Source: Fistulifera solaris (Eukaryota; Bacillariophyta; Bacillariophyceae; Naviculales; Stauroneidaceae). From it: a DNA stretch of 64,000 nucleotides. This document shows, piece after piece, positions 35,533 to 46,559 of this stretch (position 1 is the first letter of the stretch; each line of letters starts with the position of its first letter). Made by a program: the position numbers and the translations under genes. Below the pieces are notes generated by a model. The model was given only the letters and a program-made list of their open reading frames with translations, was not told where the DNA came from and did no database searches. The stretch lies in contig AP026164.1 in NCBI GenBank assembly GCA_030295235.1, positions 1,116,001-1,180,000 of the forward strand. Direction: 5' to 3'.

Positions 35533-36156
35533 TTAAGTTTTTGCTTTCAAGACTCGGAATATTTTGCGAACAAAACTGTTCCCTTTCTTTTGGCGCTTCT
35601 CTTCTTGTCGTTTCTTGGACTCACGAAGCATAGCGTTCAAGTCCGATTTTTCTTGTGCAGATGCTTCTCTTGACTCGTGAATATGACGAATCGCTTCCTC
35701 CGCCATTTTTAATTCTTCACTAGTGAAGCCTTCCTCCTTTAAAAATTGGATACGCTCCGACTTTGTTGTACGAAGAGAATGTTTGGGACGACGCGTTAAT
35801 TGACGTTGCGCTTCAAATTCGTCCATATTATAATCGCTGGATCGTAAGCTGTCCCAGGAGAGAGTCAAAGCTGGACCTGGTCCGTTAGGAAGAGCTCGAA
35901 CGCCGGGGTTGCAACCGAGTATTACCGGATGCTCATGAATATGTACGCTATCAAAAGACACGTGCCTCGACTTATTCGTCGCCTGTTCATCATCTATAGA
36001 TGCAGATTGTTTCAATGCACTTTGCAGCGTAGCATCACTGTCGCCCAAAGCTTGCAGTGAGAGGGCGGAGGGATGAGACGACGTGATTGTCGAAGAAGTT
36101 GAAATGCTCGAATCAGAGTTCTCAATGAGCTGCTGCTCTTTCGATTCAGAAGCCAT
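35533..36156 (-). CDS. Diatom-specific VSF/HP-motif protein, copy A
   Basis: This 207 aa protein has a Ser/Thr-rich N-terminus and no signal peptide. The central motif is VSFDSVHIHEHPVILGCNPG, then PALTLSWDS, then an acidic YNMDEFEAQR and a basic ER-containing helix ending with Lys/Arg. The same order occurs in the protein at 39194-39698. I recognise this as a lineage-specific family common in diatom genomes, function unknown. It is probably a cytosolic or nuclear adaptor-like protein; that is a guess. The ATG at 36156 is clear. Confidence 0.8.
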   Translation of the reverse strand: MASESKEQQLIENSDSSISTSSTITSSHPSALSLQALGDSDATLQSALKQSASIDDEQATNKSRHVSFDSVHIHEHPVILGCNPGVRALPNGPGPALTLSWDSLRSSDYNMDEFEAQRQLTRRPKHSLRTTKSERIQFLKEEGFTSEELKMAEEAIRHIHESREASAQEKSDLNAMLRESKKRQEEKRQKKGNSFVRKIFRVLKAKT

Positions 36157-36622
36157 GGTTAAAAGGCAGGTGACGGGATAGTTGGCTACGGTTCAGTAAA
36201 TCAGCTAATGTTTTGTAAGGATCAAACGATGTGATGATGCTACAAGGTGACGGCAAAGATCGACTTCGTTATGAATGAAGAGAAAAGCCTGCGGAACCGA
36301 AATTCTCGCACCTCGCACTTTTTGCGTCGTCGCTGTCGCGGAAAGCGGAAACAAGGCCTTTATTATTCGCGCTCTTCTGACTGTAATCAGAAAAGTAGAG
36401 GCCATTTTTCTGCCGCCAATAAGCACACTATGGAACATCACACTTGCTGATGACCCAGAGCCCTATGGGGCTTGAATTATTTTGCTCCTCGTTCTTCGCG
36501 TCGACTTTATTATTTATAGACTTTTACCACCATCCTTTTCCTATTATTATCAGTTCTTTGATCAAGCATTAAACGATGACATAGCAGAGTTTTAAGGGTA
36601 ACTTTTGGTTGAGTTTCAGGCG
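36157..36622. other. Divergent intergenic, no gene seen
   Basis: This lies between copy A and the fucosyltransferase-like gene. Short frames on both strands overlap each other and carry no known motif. Confidence 0.4.
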
Positions 36623-38050
36623 ATGGGAGCGCTGAGTAAACAAAGGAGAGTCAGCCGGATCCGAATCCGGCCGCGTCAACTTGTGGTGGTTTTGAGTTTA
36701 ATGACATGCTTTCTGTTCTATTATTCTGCATCACATTCCTCGTCACTAAGGCTTACCAAATTAACACCAGATAACATGGATTATCATCTTGTCCCGTCGA
36801 CAGACGAACACGCAGCACCTGAACACCAACTACCAAAGTGGATTCTGGACTATTTTGAGTGGCACAAAAAGTGCGCAGACAGTTTCCCGGATCGGAATTA
36901 TTCCGGAACCCAAATGCACCTCCCATCCTCATTCGAACATGCCTTGGATTATGTGGAGGATTGAACGATAGACTTGGTCAGCTTCCGTGGGATATCTATC
37001 TCGCCAACCAGACGGGCCGTGTGTTGTTGATTCATTGGCACCGACCAGCACCGCTCGAACACTTTCTTACACCCAATGAAGTTGACTGGACGGTTCCACT
37101 AGATGTGGAGGGATTCTTTAATAAAGAGGGTACGATAGTATCTCGAGAAGGCATGCGCAAAGCTCGAGCAATACCAGATTTGTTTGACGGATTTGCCAGC
37201 GCCAATCCGGAAAAGGATTTCTGGAGCGAACACTTGGACCTTTCTTTGCAAAGGGCTACTAGCGGAAGATTTAAGAGCGAAAAGGTTTTAAGACATCGTC
37301 TTTTGGGTCACATCAATGAGGAGGAGCTTGAAGCTCGATTGAGGGCCCTCGGAGAGACCGACACAATCCACTGGACACCATCTTTTGGTAATATATTCTT
37401 CGCCTTTTTCAAACTCAGTGATCCTATCCAACAAAAGCTCGAATATATTTTCAGGGAACTTGGACTGCGACCAAAGGAGTATAGCGCGGTTCACTGCCGA
37501 GTTCGTCATCCGAAAGCCATGCCCCAATCTATGATGGTAAAGGTAAAAACGAGGATTATCCTGCGGATAAATCCGGTCTGCCTTGGGAAGGCAAAGCGAA
37601 GGAATTTGCGATAGAGACGGCGACGAAGGCGATCAAGTGTATAAAGGCGCGACTAAGAAAAAAGGAAGAGAAGGTTTATTTCTTTTCTGATTCGAATGAC
37701 TTGGTACGATACATTGCGCACGATTTGCTGCAGGAGGAGAACAATGCGGTAATCAACGTGGAGAAAGAAGCCGAAGATATTGTGAGGACAATGCACATTG
37801 TGGCAAGAAATGCGCTTGAGGAAAACGCTCATATTGACCGACAGAAGGGCCGTGATATTCCTGCGTATTATGGCACTTTTCTTGACCTCTTTCTTGCTAT
37901 CAATTCTCGATGCCTGAGCTACGGCATCGGGTACTACGCCATTTTGCGGCGAAGATTTCTGGCACGCAGTGCAAGCTATTGTATCAAGAGGAGTATTGGG
38001 GTGGAGAGGATAATAAAAGAGCGAATAGCCACGTGTGTTCGGTTGATTGA
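36623..38050 (+). CDS. Type II membrane protein, O-fucosyltransferase-like
   Basis: This is a Golgi-type layout: short basic cytosolic tail, one membrane anchor (residues 22-42, VVVLSLMTCFLFYY) and a long lumenal part. The segment CLGLCGGLNDRLGQLPWDIYL followed by TGRVLLIHW resembles the GGLxNRL donor-binding start of O-fucosyltransferase-type enzymes, and HCRVRHPK could be the second conserved Arg motif. Three one-base losses break the frame: CCC 36909-36911, T at 37529-37531 and TTTT 37942-37945. After repair the protein runs to the TGA at 38048 (about 476 aa, ending YWGGEDNKRANSHVCSVD). Family assignment is tentative; the acceptor is unknown. Confidence 0.65.
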
Positions 38051-39193
38051 AACGATGTTCATTCGAATTCGTAGCAACGACAAAATTAAATAATGTACTG
38101 ATTATCGATGCAGGTTGTCGTCCAACATGTTTAAATAAACTCCCAGTTAATGTAAACTATTCACCAACTTTCTATAGAGCCAGAAGCTATGTAGACTATT
38201 CATTTGGCAGAAGCTACATCAAAAATTTCTCTTTCTCCAAATAATGTAAACTTAGTTTGTGATGTCCTCCCGTCTAAATTCTAAGGCAGTACCCCCCTGG
38301 GTACTGTGGATTGCCGACGTGGGATAACGTGGCTGACGTCCCCTTTGTCTGCTTTCGTTTTACATATCTGACGTTTCTTCGAGAAGATTTCCTTCTGACA
38401 CAGTAAGTATTCAGTATTCGCTCGAAGTTACCTGGTAGTTTGACGGAATCTGATGCTTCACCCAAGGGCTTACCAGTTACCAGTTACCAGGGAAGGACGT
38501 TAAAATTCTGCCTCCCAGTACAAAACCTACGTAGGGTGTACGACGAGGCAGAATTTTAACGCCGTTGCCAGGTATACTTTGTAGGTAGAGGTTTTGATTT
38601 CGCCACGTCACCTAGTCGAGCGGCGGCGGGCGGCGGCGATTAGAATTAGCAAGCGACACCAAAAACCGAAACTTCAAACCGACCCCTGCCCAACGTTTCC
38701 CAGCCACGCAAAAGGTTCGTACACTTTACAAAGACTCACACTTGCCGCATTACTACGACTACGATTACGAGGTCGTCTTTTTCTCCGATTTTGAAAAAGC
38801 AACGTACGTCCGCTGATTTCTTACTGTGGTACTTAGTGTTAACCTTTCTTCCTTGAAGAGGCCGGCGTGGCGCATTTTCGCCTTTCGTGGCGATTTTTGC
38901 GCTCTTTCACCTATCTCCTGACCAGGACCAAACGCCCCCATAAAAAAATCACGAACCCTTTTAACAGGCATTTTGCTGCTCAATACAACAATACTATTAG
39001 TACTTCTCAACAGCTGGCTGCGTTCACTTCGCCCTTTGCGGCAGTGGAAGCTTTAAAGCTCAATCAAACTCTCTCTATAAACCATCTTGATCCCCCACGC
39101 GCCAATTGCTCGTTGCGGTGAATCTGATCGCCGATTGCCCACCGACTTCGTTCTACGGCTATCGCACCGACCCTCACCAGAAGCAACAACTAT
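38051..39193. repeat. Intergenic region with a 17-bp perfect inverted repeat
   Basis: This is gene-free. The arms CGTTAAAATTCTGCCTC (38498-38514) and its exact reverse complement (38545-38561) enclose 30 bases. TTACCAG units lie just before (38470-38491), and ACCTGGTA occurs at 38430-38437. A GC-rich GGC run sits near 38620-38640. Confidence 0.65.
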
Positions 39194-39698
39194 GGGTGTC
39201 CGAAAACATTTACGCTGTCAAATGACTCGTGCTTTCCTTGGGAACAACGCTGAGATGCCCAAGGCGATGAAGATTCAACGTGTTTATTCCTCTCCGAACA
39301 TAGAAGGCCTGGAACAAACGTCAAGTGAAAGCGAGTGTGAGTCATCGTCGGACATGTTGCCAAAAAGCGCCCTTCAGAAGGCGGTCTCGTTCACGTCAGT
39401 TGAGATCCGCGAGTATAATGTCATAGTTGGCGATCATCCATGCTGCATTTCCGGATTTCCCCTCACGCTCGATTGGGAATATCGGGAAGTAAGCAACATT
39501 GAGGTCGACACCTACGAAGAAGTCCGATCGCCCCGTCGTCACAAGGAGGATCTAAAAATTTCTCCTGAAGAACGCTGTCAACTGCTCACGGAGGACTGCT
39601 CTGCAGACGATTTGAGGAAAGCACAGCGTCAACTGCATCGAGCCCGCTCATGTAGTGCTAAACTTTGCGAACGCGTGAACTCTAAATTTTTCAGCTAA
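39194..39698 (+). CDS. Diatom-specific VSF/HP-motif protein, copy B
   Basis: This protein of about 168 aa is a paralogue of the protein at 35533-36156. Shared order: AVSFTSVEIREYNVIVGDHP, then PLTLDWEY, an acidic VDTYEEVRSPRR, and ISPEERCQLL. A Ser/Glu-rich linker precedes the motif. The start at 39194 is the first ATG in frame. The two copies face in opposite directions, 3 kb apart, with the fucosyltransferase-like gene between. Function is unknown. Confidence 0.78.
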
Positions 39699-40009
39699 TT
39701 TGCGAATACTGAACATATAATGCGATATTTGATTCTTAAAAAGCAAGCTTTAGTATATGAGCTTACGATACTAGCTCCAACACAAAAAAATCATCTTCGC
39801 CAGCTCTATGGCCAATCGCGCGTTCACTTGAATGTACTACTACGAGGGAAATTTCGGGTGTCCGGAAAGGAAACCGCGCACTTTTAAATTGGCAGACCAG
39901 AATGCATGCTGGTCTAGCCAAACTAGACGCCTGGCCCCTTTTGTCAAGTAGTAAAACCAAGCTTTTACTTTCTGGAGTGAAACAACTCAATAGGAAGACT
40001 GGGATAGCA
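39699..40009. other. Convergent 3' region, no gene seen
   Basis: This lies between copy B and the ArfGAP gene. Nothing was recognised. Confidence 0.4.
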
Positions 40010-40660
40010 TCATTCCGAATTTCGACGAGTAGCTGAGGGGCGCTTCTTTCTCCTTGCCATTTCTCTCCCTCTATAAGGACCGGACTCGAGGACGCTTGTT
40101 GCGTGTAGTTGCATTTGTTGTCGGTAAAATTGCGCCGCTTTCGTCTTGTATCTCAAACGCATTACGTTTTCCTTGTTGATTGCTTTGTTCTTCTTCACCA
40201 CGCAAGCTTCAACAGTCAAAGCGTGTCGAAGAAAAAAGGTACCGAGCTGCTCATTTCCTCCTTCTAGCATCGCTATGACCTCATCCAGTTTCCATTCATC
40301 CATTTCGATCGACCGTACTCTCGACACTTGTACGCCGAGTGACCGGTGATGCCCGCTACATTGCAAGCAGACCAATGCTCCGAAACTAACAGCAGCCCAT
40401 TGGGGATCACGTCCGCCGCAGTCAATGCATCGATCGTTGCCTTCTATGCTTTTCAACAAAGCCAAACAGGCTGGGGGAAAACTCGGATAGCTGCTTATTT
40501 TTTCGGAATGACACCGCTTTGCTTCGAGCTCGGCACTTGCCATGTCGACCAAAGGTATCCCTATATCGCTTCGTTCTCTATCATCAAAGTCGTTTAATGA
40601 AACTGTTTGTGACATCCTGTGCTCATGAAATGCCTCTTGAAGGGGATGGAAAAACAACAT
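40010..40660 (-). CDS. ArfGAP-domain protein
   Basis: The zinc finger CIDCGGRDPQWAAVSFGALV, followed by CLQC and then SGHHRSLGVQVSRVRS, has the ArfGAP spacing CxxCx16CxxC and the catalytic Arg region (HRSLG). It would activate GTP hydrolysis by Arf GTPases in vesicle traffic. The domain occupies about residues 62-180. The tail is short and basic (RREMARRKKRPSATRR-like) without other domains. Length is 216 aa, near small SMAP/AGD-type members. The ATG at 40660 opens the frame; MSQTV about 15 residues later is an alternative. Confidence 0.88.
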   Translation of the reverse strand: MLFFHPLQEAFHEHRMSQTVSLNDFDDRERSDIGIPLVDMASAELEAKRCHSEKISSYPSFPPACLALLKSIEGNDRCIDCGGRDPQWAAVSFGALVCLQCSGHHRSLGVQVSRVRSIEMDEWKLDEVIAMLEGGNEQLGTFFLRHALTVEACVVKKNKAINKENVMRLRYKTKAAQFYRQQMQLHATSVLESGPYRGREMARRKKRPSATRRNSE

Positions 40661-41680
40661 CAGTCAAACGCCATAAACGACATACTATAGAATTCATGCG
40701 CTTAGTACCCATTACAGAAAGCAGAATGACTTTTCCGTCGATCCTAAATTCGAAACACCCCATATATTTGCGTGACATTAATCGATTCGAGCCATCACGC
40801 ACTCTCAAAATGCTTCTCTCCGAAGATTTTTCAAAGAAGAAATCGATTTGTAAAGTATTTGATGTCAGGTATCATTGACACTCTCCGACTTGTAATGCCT
40901 TTCGCTGTTTCAAAAGGCAACTTACCTCTCATGAGGAACTTACAGGAGTTGAAATAACTGCTTTGTTACGTTCTTCTTTCTCAGAATGACAAATGAATAC
41001 TCTCGATGACATTCTTCGTGGCTTTTTGACAGCGAAAATAATTGAAATGGCACATAAAAATTCACGCCAGCAATTACCCTTAACCTAATCGTCAACCATT
41101 TCTGCCTTCTTGACAACATTATCATCATAAATTTCACAGTACCGGTACCAACTAGTCTACCGAATTATTTTGTTTGTTGCAAGGCTTACCTGAGTCAAAC
41201 GCAGTTTCAGAGTCGATTATCATTGATCGATGTTTCTATAATTAGCAACTTGAATGCTATTTTCGAAGAAAACCATTGCTGTTCGTAGCAGCCAAGCTGA
41301 AAGGAGTCCAAGCTCAAGCATTCATAAGGACGATACAATAGCATGTAGCAGTTATTAGTTATAGCACAAATTATAATACACGGCTCTTGCTGGAATTTCA
41401 TCGCATTGCTTTTGACATCGATGCTTCAGTCTGGCCCGGTGACGAATCTAGAAGTACATCTACTCGCTGCTTCGGCTCATGTAAAGACACGAGTGCGCAT
41501 ACTGTCTGCGTGCAGTTCGTTGTCAGAGGTTAACGACCCGACTGTAGAATAAGGTGTGACCATTCATCTGAATCGTCCATTCAATGAGTTGACAAAGTCA
41601 TCAAGAAATCTGAGAAATGATGACATAAAATGAGCTTTTGAAATCTTGATAAGCTTCTTTTAACAATGCACAAATAAACC
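40661..41680. other. Gene-poor intergenic, about 1 kb
   Basis: AT-rich sequence. TACCGGTACCA occurs at 41140-41150. Short frames on both strands lack family features. Confidence 0.4.
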
Positions 41681-42159
41681 TTACCTTTTTAGATCCGTTT
41701 CATTGTAATAGAGATCCGACGGAGATCCTTCGGACGAATACTCATGAACTTGAGTAACAAGTTCTTCGCAGAAATGTACCAGCGATGAGCCTCGTTTTCT
41801 AAACTCGTAGTATTCTCGTCGAAATTTCCGATAGTCCTTTTCACAATAATAGAGCTCTTGTTTTTCGTGTGGCATTGTGGCAGGCCGTTCGAATTCTGCC
41901 GTCACTAGACAAGGAGAAAACGACACATTATATGAAGCAGAATTTGAAAATGAGCATTCTGTGGAAATAGTGGAGGCGGTCTCGTCATCTGTCGATGACT
42001 GCCCCAAAGTTTCCTTGGAAAATTCGAAAGAGAAATGCTTTTCTTTGTAGGAACTTGTTTTTGTTCACAATTGTTCCATCTTTCCACGCACTTCATAACA
42101 GCATGTCTAGCCGACAAAGATGGAAGTTGAAGTCCGATTGTATTAGCATAATGATTCAT
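41681..42159 (-). CDS. Diatom-type small protein with VSF...EKQELYY...FRREY motif
   Basis: The motif NVSFSPCLVTAEFERP, then EKQELYYCEKDYRKFRREY, is another pattern I associate with expanded diatom-specific families of unknown function. It is related in style to copies A and B (VSF strand, charged helix). The frame carrying the motif lacks an ATG. Adding one base at CCCC 42002-42005 joins it to an upstream frame that starts with ATG at 42159 (MNHYANTIGL), giving about 159 aa. That join is inferred. Confidence 0.6.
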
Positions 42160-42854
42160 GTTCACCCTGCTCTGAGTTCGATGGTTGTAAAAGAATTCCT
42201 CGTGGCAGATCAAGTGCTAATTTGTGAGTGGGGATGCGAGCGAGCTTTGTCTATCAAGAGGTTGTCCTGTCCTGCATCGATTCACTGGAATGAAGATGAA
42301 GTGGAGGAAAGGAGTCAGATTTGAAAATCATGAGGTGAGCCATAAAGGAAGTGTGCAACCGGCAGTAAAATTGTATTTACTCTATGAAATAGTGTAGACT
42401 GCATTCGTGAAAGATTGGTTCAACGTGGACATGTTCACGTGGCGATTTCAGTCCGGCACTCGCCTCGTTGAAATCCTACGAGAGCGACAGAGATTTGTCC
42501 GACCGCGCTTGACGAATCCCAAAGACGGACAATCATGACGTCACTGCTGCTTCACCTTGTCATTGATTGTTCATTGGTTACCGTGTTTCATTCACGTACG
42601 GTGGACGGACGTCCATGACCGTGACTGACTTAACCCGTGATTACCATGTCTTAATTCACAATCTGCCCTGCGTACGTTATCTCCTATCTCTAATCACTTT
42701 GCCATCAAGTACCTTACCGTCGCGGCTCGTGGTCCCTTTCGCCATCGCGCAAAGCAAAAACCTTGAGCAACGCGGCAACAAAAACAACCTTCTATTCGAA
42801 CAATAACCTTGATTGAAAGCGATTTAATACGGTACAAAACTGTGCAAAACAAAG
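42160..42854. other. Divergent intergenic with one CRE-like element
   Basis: This lies upstream of both the small VSF protein and uL24m. TGACGTCA occurs at 42536-42543. No gene is seen; a 79-codon frame at 42567 looks spurious. Confidence 0.45.
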
Positions 42855-43384
42855 ATGTCAGCTCGTATGAGACTTACTAAAATCATGGCGAAGGCAGGCT
42901 CGCGCAGCAAGCCGAAGCCGGCAGCCGAACAGGCAGCAGAGCGCACAAAGTGGAATATTGTTCGAGGCGATAAGGTAGAAGTGATTGGGAATCATTCGGA
43001 AAAGGGGAAGCAGGGCGTGGTACTGCAGGTTCTACGAGATTTGGATAGGGTCATTGTGGAAGGCGTTAATTTTGGTACCAAACACATTAAAGGCGATGCG
43101 GAGCGTGGCATCAAAGCTAGAAAAGTGCAGCGCGAAAGATCAATTCCGTATTCCGATGTGAATCTAATTGACCCTGTTACGCTGAAACCCACTCGAATCA
43201 TTCGGAAGTATCTTGAAGATGGGTCTAAGGTAAGGGTTGCGAAAAGAGCGGGGCGATTATTCCCCGCCCTGAAATTCTGAACTATCGCAAGCGTCCGGTT
43301 AGTAGCCGTGTCACGGAATCCGACACGGTGGAAGAAGATGTTTGGGAACAAACATATTTTCCAGCCGGATCGGTATTAATGTAA
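42855..43384 (+). CDS. Mitochondrial large-subunit ribosomal protein uL24m
   Basis: A KOW motif (WNIVRGDKVEVIGNHSEKGK followed by QGVVLQVLRDLDRVIVEG) identifies uL24. The C-terminal RSIPYSDVNLIDPVTLKPTR is typical of mitochondrial and bacterial L24. The basic start (MSARMRLTKIMAKAGSRSK) suits a mitochondrial leader; a plastid leader is absent. One base is missing at GGGG 43250-43253. With it restored the tail reads AGAIIPRPEILNYRKRP and runs to the TAA at 43382, giving about 176 aa. No intron was seen. Confidence 0.88.
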
Positions 43385-43451
43385 TCTGTTATAATATGCA
43401 TACAGCAATTTTATGCAGCAATAGTTATGACAGCACTTGCTTGTGAGGCGG

Positions 43452-45140
43452 TTACGAGGATGGCTTGGTCATGAATCCCCAAAAGTATTCGTCCCAAGGG
43501 TCAGGAGTTGAGCTTGATGAACTAGTGGGTAAGATATCAGTGATACGTTCGATGATAGTTCTGAGCATCTCGTACTTCTCGATTGACGCGGAATCATCCC
43601 TGTTCTGACTGAGCTTGTTCGCATGACATGTGACAATTTGTTGGGTTCTCAGAGCAGCAGCTTGCACTCCATGCTTCAAGTCTTTATGATCGGTTTTCGC
43701 GAGGTGATGTTTCATTGCTCTCCATAGGGCTTCGCTATCCAGAAGGAGATCTGGAAACTTGATAGACCGAAGAAAGGTGACCAAGAGAGTAGAACTCGGC
43801 ACGGACTCTAAATCGATGCCTAGACAAACGTCTGCGACAGAGAGAACAGAAGCACAAAACGACACATCAAGTTGATCTGCAAATGATAAATCAATCTCAT
43901 TTACAAAGGCGGTTGCGAGTCCTTTCCAAAGTTTCGCAGATAGCTTGAGAGCGCTTTGTTGGTTGAAATGTGATGATGTGGCAAACAGCTCGATGGCATC
44001 TGATGCGATCACGGCCAAACGCACAGCAGTATACACAATTCTACCGATTGACGAGGCATCTGTGTTTTCCGAGGCTCCCAGCACACTTGGCTCCAAACTA
44101 GTGCTCGCTTTATCGGGTGGCATGTCTACTTGGTGTTGAGTGCTAATAGACATCGCGCTGTCGATTTTGTCGAGAGTCATTTCGACAAGATCGTAAATAT
44201 ACATTTCAACATCACTCCATAGGTGAAACAGCTCTGTACTTGTTCCATTCTTATCGGCCGACTTTTCGTTTTGATCCATGAACGAGCCGAATACACTAGA
44301 ACGTTCTCCGTTTGAATGGACGGAATCTTCGTTTGTGGACTTACCATAAGTCATCGACAGAAGCTGTCGGATCATCAGAACAATCAGATTGTGCCAAAGC
44401 AAGACCGTTTCCGAAGCAGATGCTTCTTCCTCCTTGAACCACATTGAAGCTGTTTTTATTGCGGATCGCAGGTCACGAATGTATTGCGTAAGACTTTCTG
44501 CGGAATACTGCCGCGGATTGTGTTCACGAGGATTGTTGCCCGGAGAGAAGCAATCTTTTCCGCCTTGGCTGTTCTCCTCGTATATGTCCCAATGATGCGT
44601 AAGAATCTTCAACCAAGGCAGGCAAATTGAACTTTCAAACGAACTCGTTTTTCTCCGCTGCATCTGATGCTCTTCTCCGTACTGCAGGATCCGACAAAGT
44701 ATGAAATGGAGATGCTCCGGATGATACGATACGATGCTTCCGGCTAGAATTTCTGAAGTTGTATTCAGCACTGTAGTTGCGAGTTCAAGCGCGTAGTCGT
44801 CGTCGAATGGAAACTTCAACTTTGTTACCAACTGAATCAAGTTGTTCTGCAGCTTGTCCGAAATCGAAAACGTGTCATTTTGTGCGTGACTTTCTGCAGC
44901 AAAGTATTTCCCCTGTATTTGCTGAATTTGTGTCAAGCATCTTATGAAATGTCGCAAGCATCGACGCAAACTATGCCGCTCCGACTGGTGATGCGGAAAA
45001 ACTTCGTTGACTGCATTCTCGATATCCAAAACGGAGCACAAAACACCGGAATTCGGCCGCGGTTGCTCATCGCTCAGTAGACCATCGAGACTGGTAAGTT
45101 CTTCAACCAATAAACTCAGTTTCAGTTCAAGCGGCTCCAT
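43452..45140 (-). CDS. Unknown helical protein
   Basis: This continuous frame of about 562 aa starts at ATG 45140 (MEPLELKLSLLVEEL). I see no signal peptide, membrane segment or catalytic motif. Leu-rich amphipathic helices along the full length suggest a helical-repeat scaffold. The C-terminus ends SSSSSTPDPWDEYFWGF. It lies tail to tail with uL24m. Function is not known; that it is a gene is safe from its length and composition. Confidence 0.75.
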   Translation of the reverse strand: MEPLELKLSLLVEELTSLDGLLSDEQPRPNSGVLCSVLDIENAVNEVFPHHQSERHSLRRCLRHFIRCLTQIQQIQGKYFAAESHAQNDTFSISDKLQNNLIQLVTKLKFPFDDDYALELATTVLNTTSEILAGSIVSYHPEHLHFILCRILQYGEEHQMQRRKTSSFESSICLPWLKILTHHWDIYEENSQGGKDCFSPGNNPREHNPRQYSAESLTQYIRDLRSAIKTASMWFKEEEASASETVLLWHNLIVLMIRQLLSMTYGKSTNEDSVHSNGERSSVFGSFMDQNEKSADKNGTSTELFHLWSDVEMYIYDLVEMTLDKIDSAMSISTQHQVDMPPDKASTSLEPSVLGASENTDASSIGRIVYTAVRLAVIASDAIELFATSSHFNQQSALKLSAKLWKGLATAFVNEIDLSFADQLDVSFCASVLSVADVCLGIDLESVPSSTLLVTFLRSIKFPDLLLDSEALWRAMKHHLAKTDHKDLKHGVQAAALRTQQIVTCHANKLSQNRDDSASIEKYEMLRTIIERITDILPTSSSSSTPDPWDEYFWGFMTKPSS

Positions 45141-45465
45141 GTTTATCGTATTGCACTTCTTTCGGTAACCATGGACGATGAAGACGGCGTTTTTTTTGTC
45201 ATTTTTTTGTGTTGCGAAGAACAACTGTGGGGCTTTAGTAAAGATGATGTGGTACGGTACCCGTTGCCTTATTCCCGCACGTTAAGCACATACCTAAAAT
45301 CACCAGTGCGACAACTATTTCATTCGCGCCAAAAATAGTCACGAGCTGCGTGCCTTGAGCGCAGCATGCAGATGCCGGATACACCACGAGCACCGTCGAC
45401 GCGAGGGTCATACACACAAAAATTGGAGGTTGGCGTAGCACAACAACAATTCAACCTTGCGAACC
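45141..45465. other. Divergent promoter region
   Basis: A short spacer lies between the unknown helical gene and the cold-shock gene. It contains GGTACGGTACCC at 45252-45263. A 58-codon hydrophobic minus-strand frame here is not convincing. Confidence 0.4.
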
Positions 45466-46559
45466 ATGGCGAAAATCAGCGGAACTGTGAAGTGGTTTTC
45501 TAACAAGAAAGGTTTTGGCTTTCTTGCGCCCACCTCAGAGAATGCCCCGACCAGCGATGAGATCTTTGTGCATCACTCGAGCCTGCAGATGGTCGAAGGG
45601 GCCTACCGAACTCTCGTAAGTCCAAACGGAATCTTGATTATAGGAACCTTGCTTTTTCGCCCTTTTCGCACTGTCGTGAGGATAGTCGCGCTTGTTTGGT
45701 AGAACGCGAGACCCATGAGAATTCCGTTTGTTTTTGCAATCGGTGAATTGCGTCGAACTGACATTTTCAATCTTTCTTTTGCTTTTCGATTAATTATTTA
45801 TCAGGCTGAAGGATCCGAAGTAGAGTTTGAAGTCGAAAAGGATGATAGTGGAAAGTTGAAAGCCATTAACGTGACGGGTAAGGATGGAGCTTTGTTGGAG
45901 CCTCCTTCGCGCGATAAGAAGCGAATTCGCAAGCCGAAAGCAGGTGGCAACTCGGGAGATGAAAAGACCAGTGCGAAATCGGACAAACCGAACGGTAAAG
46001 GAAAGGGAGAAAAGAAGGCTGCTCCAACCCGTGAAGCTCCGTTTCACTCGGTCATTCCTGACGATTTGAAGGCAAAAATCAGCGAGAAAGGCGTCAAACT
46101 CGTCAGAAACACAGTCGACGTAGCTTTGGGTGGATCGAGAATTAAGCTTGGTCAGGGTGGATATGCGAGCATTGTTGACGCTAAAGGTGTAGTCGGTGAG
46201 GGCTCTTACACGTGCGATGAGTCAGCCAAAATCTCTTTTAACTGGGAGAAATCCTTGGTTTTTGAAGGCGGCGCATGGAAATTAGGCGATGTGTCGAAGC
46301 TGTTGGGTTCACTTTCGCTCGCTGATGGTAAGATTGATTGACGCTACTTGCGACACCTGTTGAGTTGTGTTTACTGACAGTCTTTCCTTTTGCAAAAGAT
46401 GCGATTACGACAGTGGGGGCTGACGAAACTCCAGAGAAACTCTGGGGAAGCGATAAGCCTGACCCCAAAGACATGTTTGCGGAGCATGGTTTCAAAATGA
46501 AAAAGGTGATTCTTTCTCGTCCCCGAAGCAGTCGTTATCGTGGTAACAAGTCAGATTAA
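45466..46559 (+). CDS. Cold-shock-domain nucleic-acid-binding protein
   Basis: An N-terminal cold-shock domain (KISGTVKWFSNKKGFGFL with RNP1, then DEIFVHHSSLQ with RNP2) binds single-stranded RNA or DNA. A Lys/Gly/Asp-rich linker (about residues 80-120) precedes a novel C-terminal part. Two introns are clear. 45616-45804 joins RTL to AEGSEVEFEV inside the domain; at 189 bases it is long for this window. 46328-46398 joins LADD to AITTVGADE. The mature frame ends SSRYRGNKSD at 46559, about 281 aa. The domain assignment is sure; the role (mRNA chaperone or translation control) is inferred. Confidence 0.87.

Noticed and set aside
42567-42806. 79-codon plus-strand frame upstream of uL24m
   Set aside because: No family features; probably leader or promoter DNA.
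45235-45411. 58-codon hydrophobic minus-strand frame upstream of the cold-shock gene
   Set aside because: Short, overlaps a promoter region, hydrophobicity arises from T-rich DNA.
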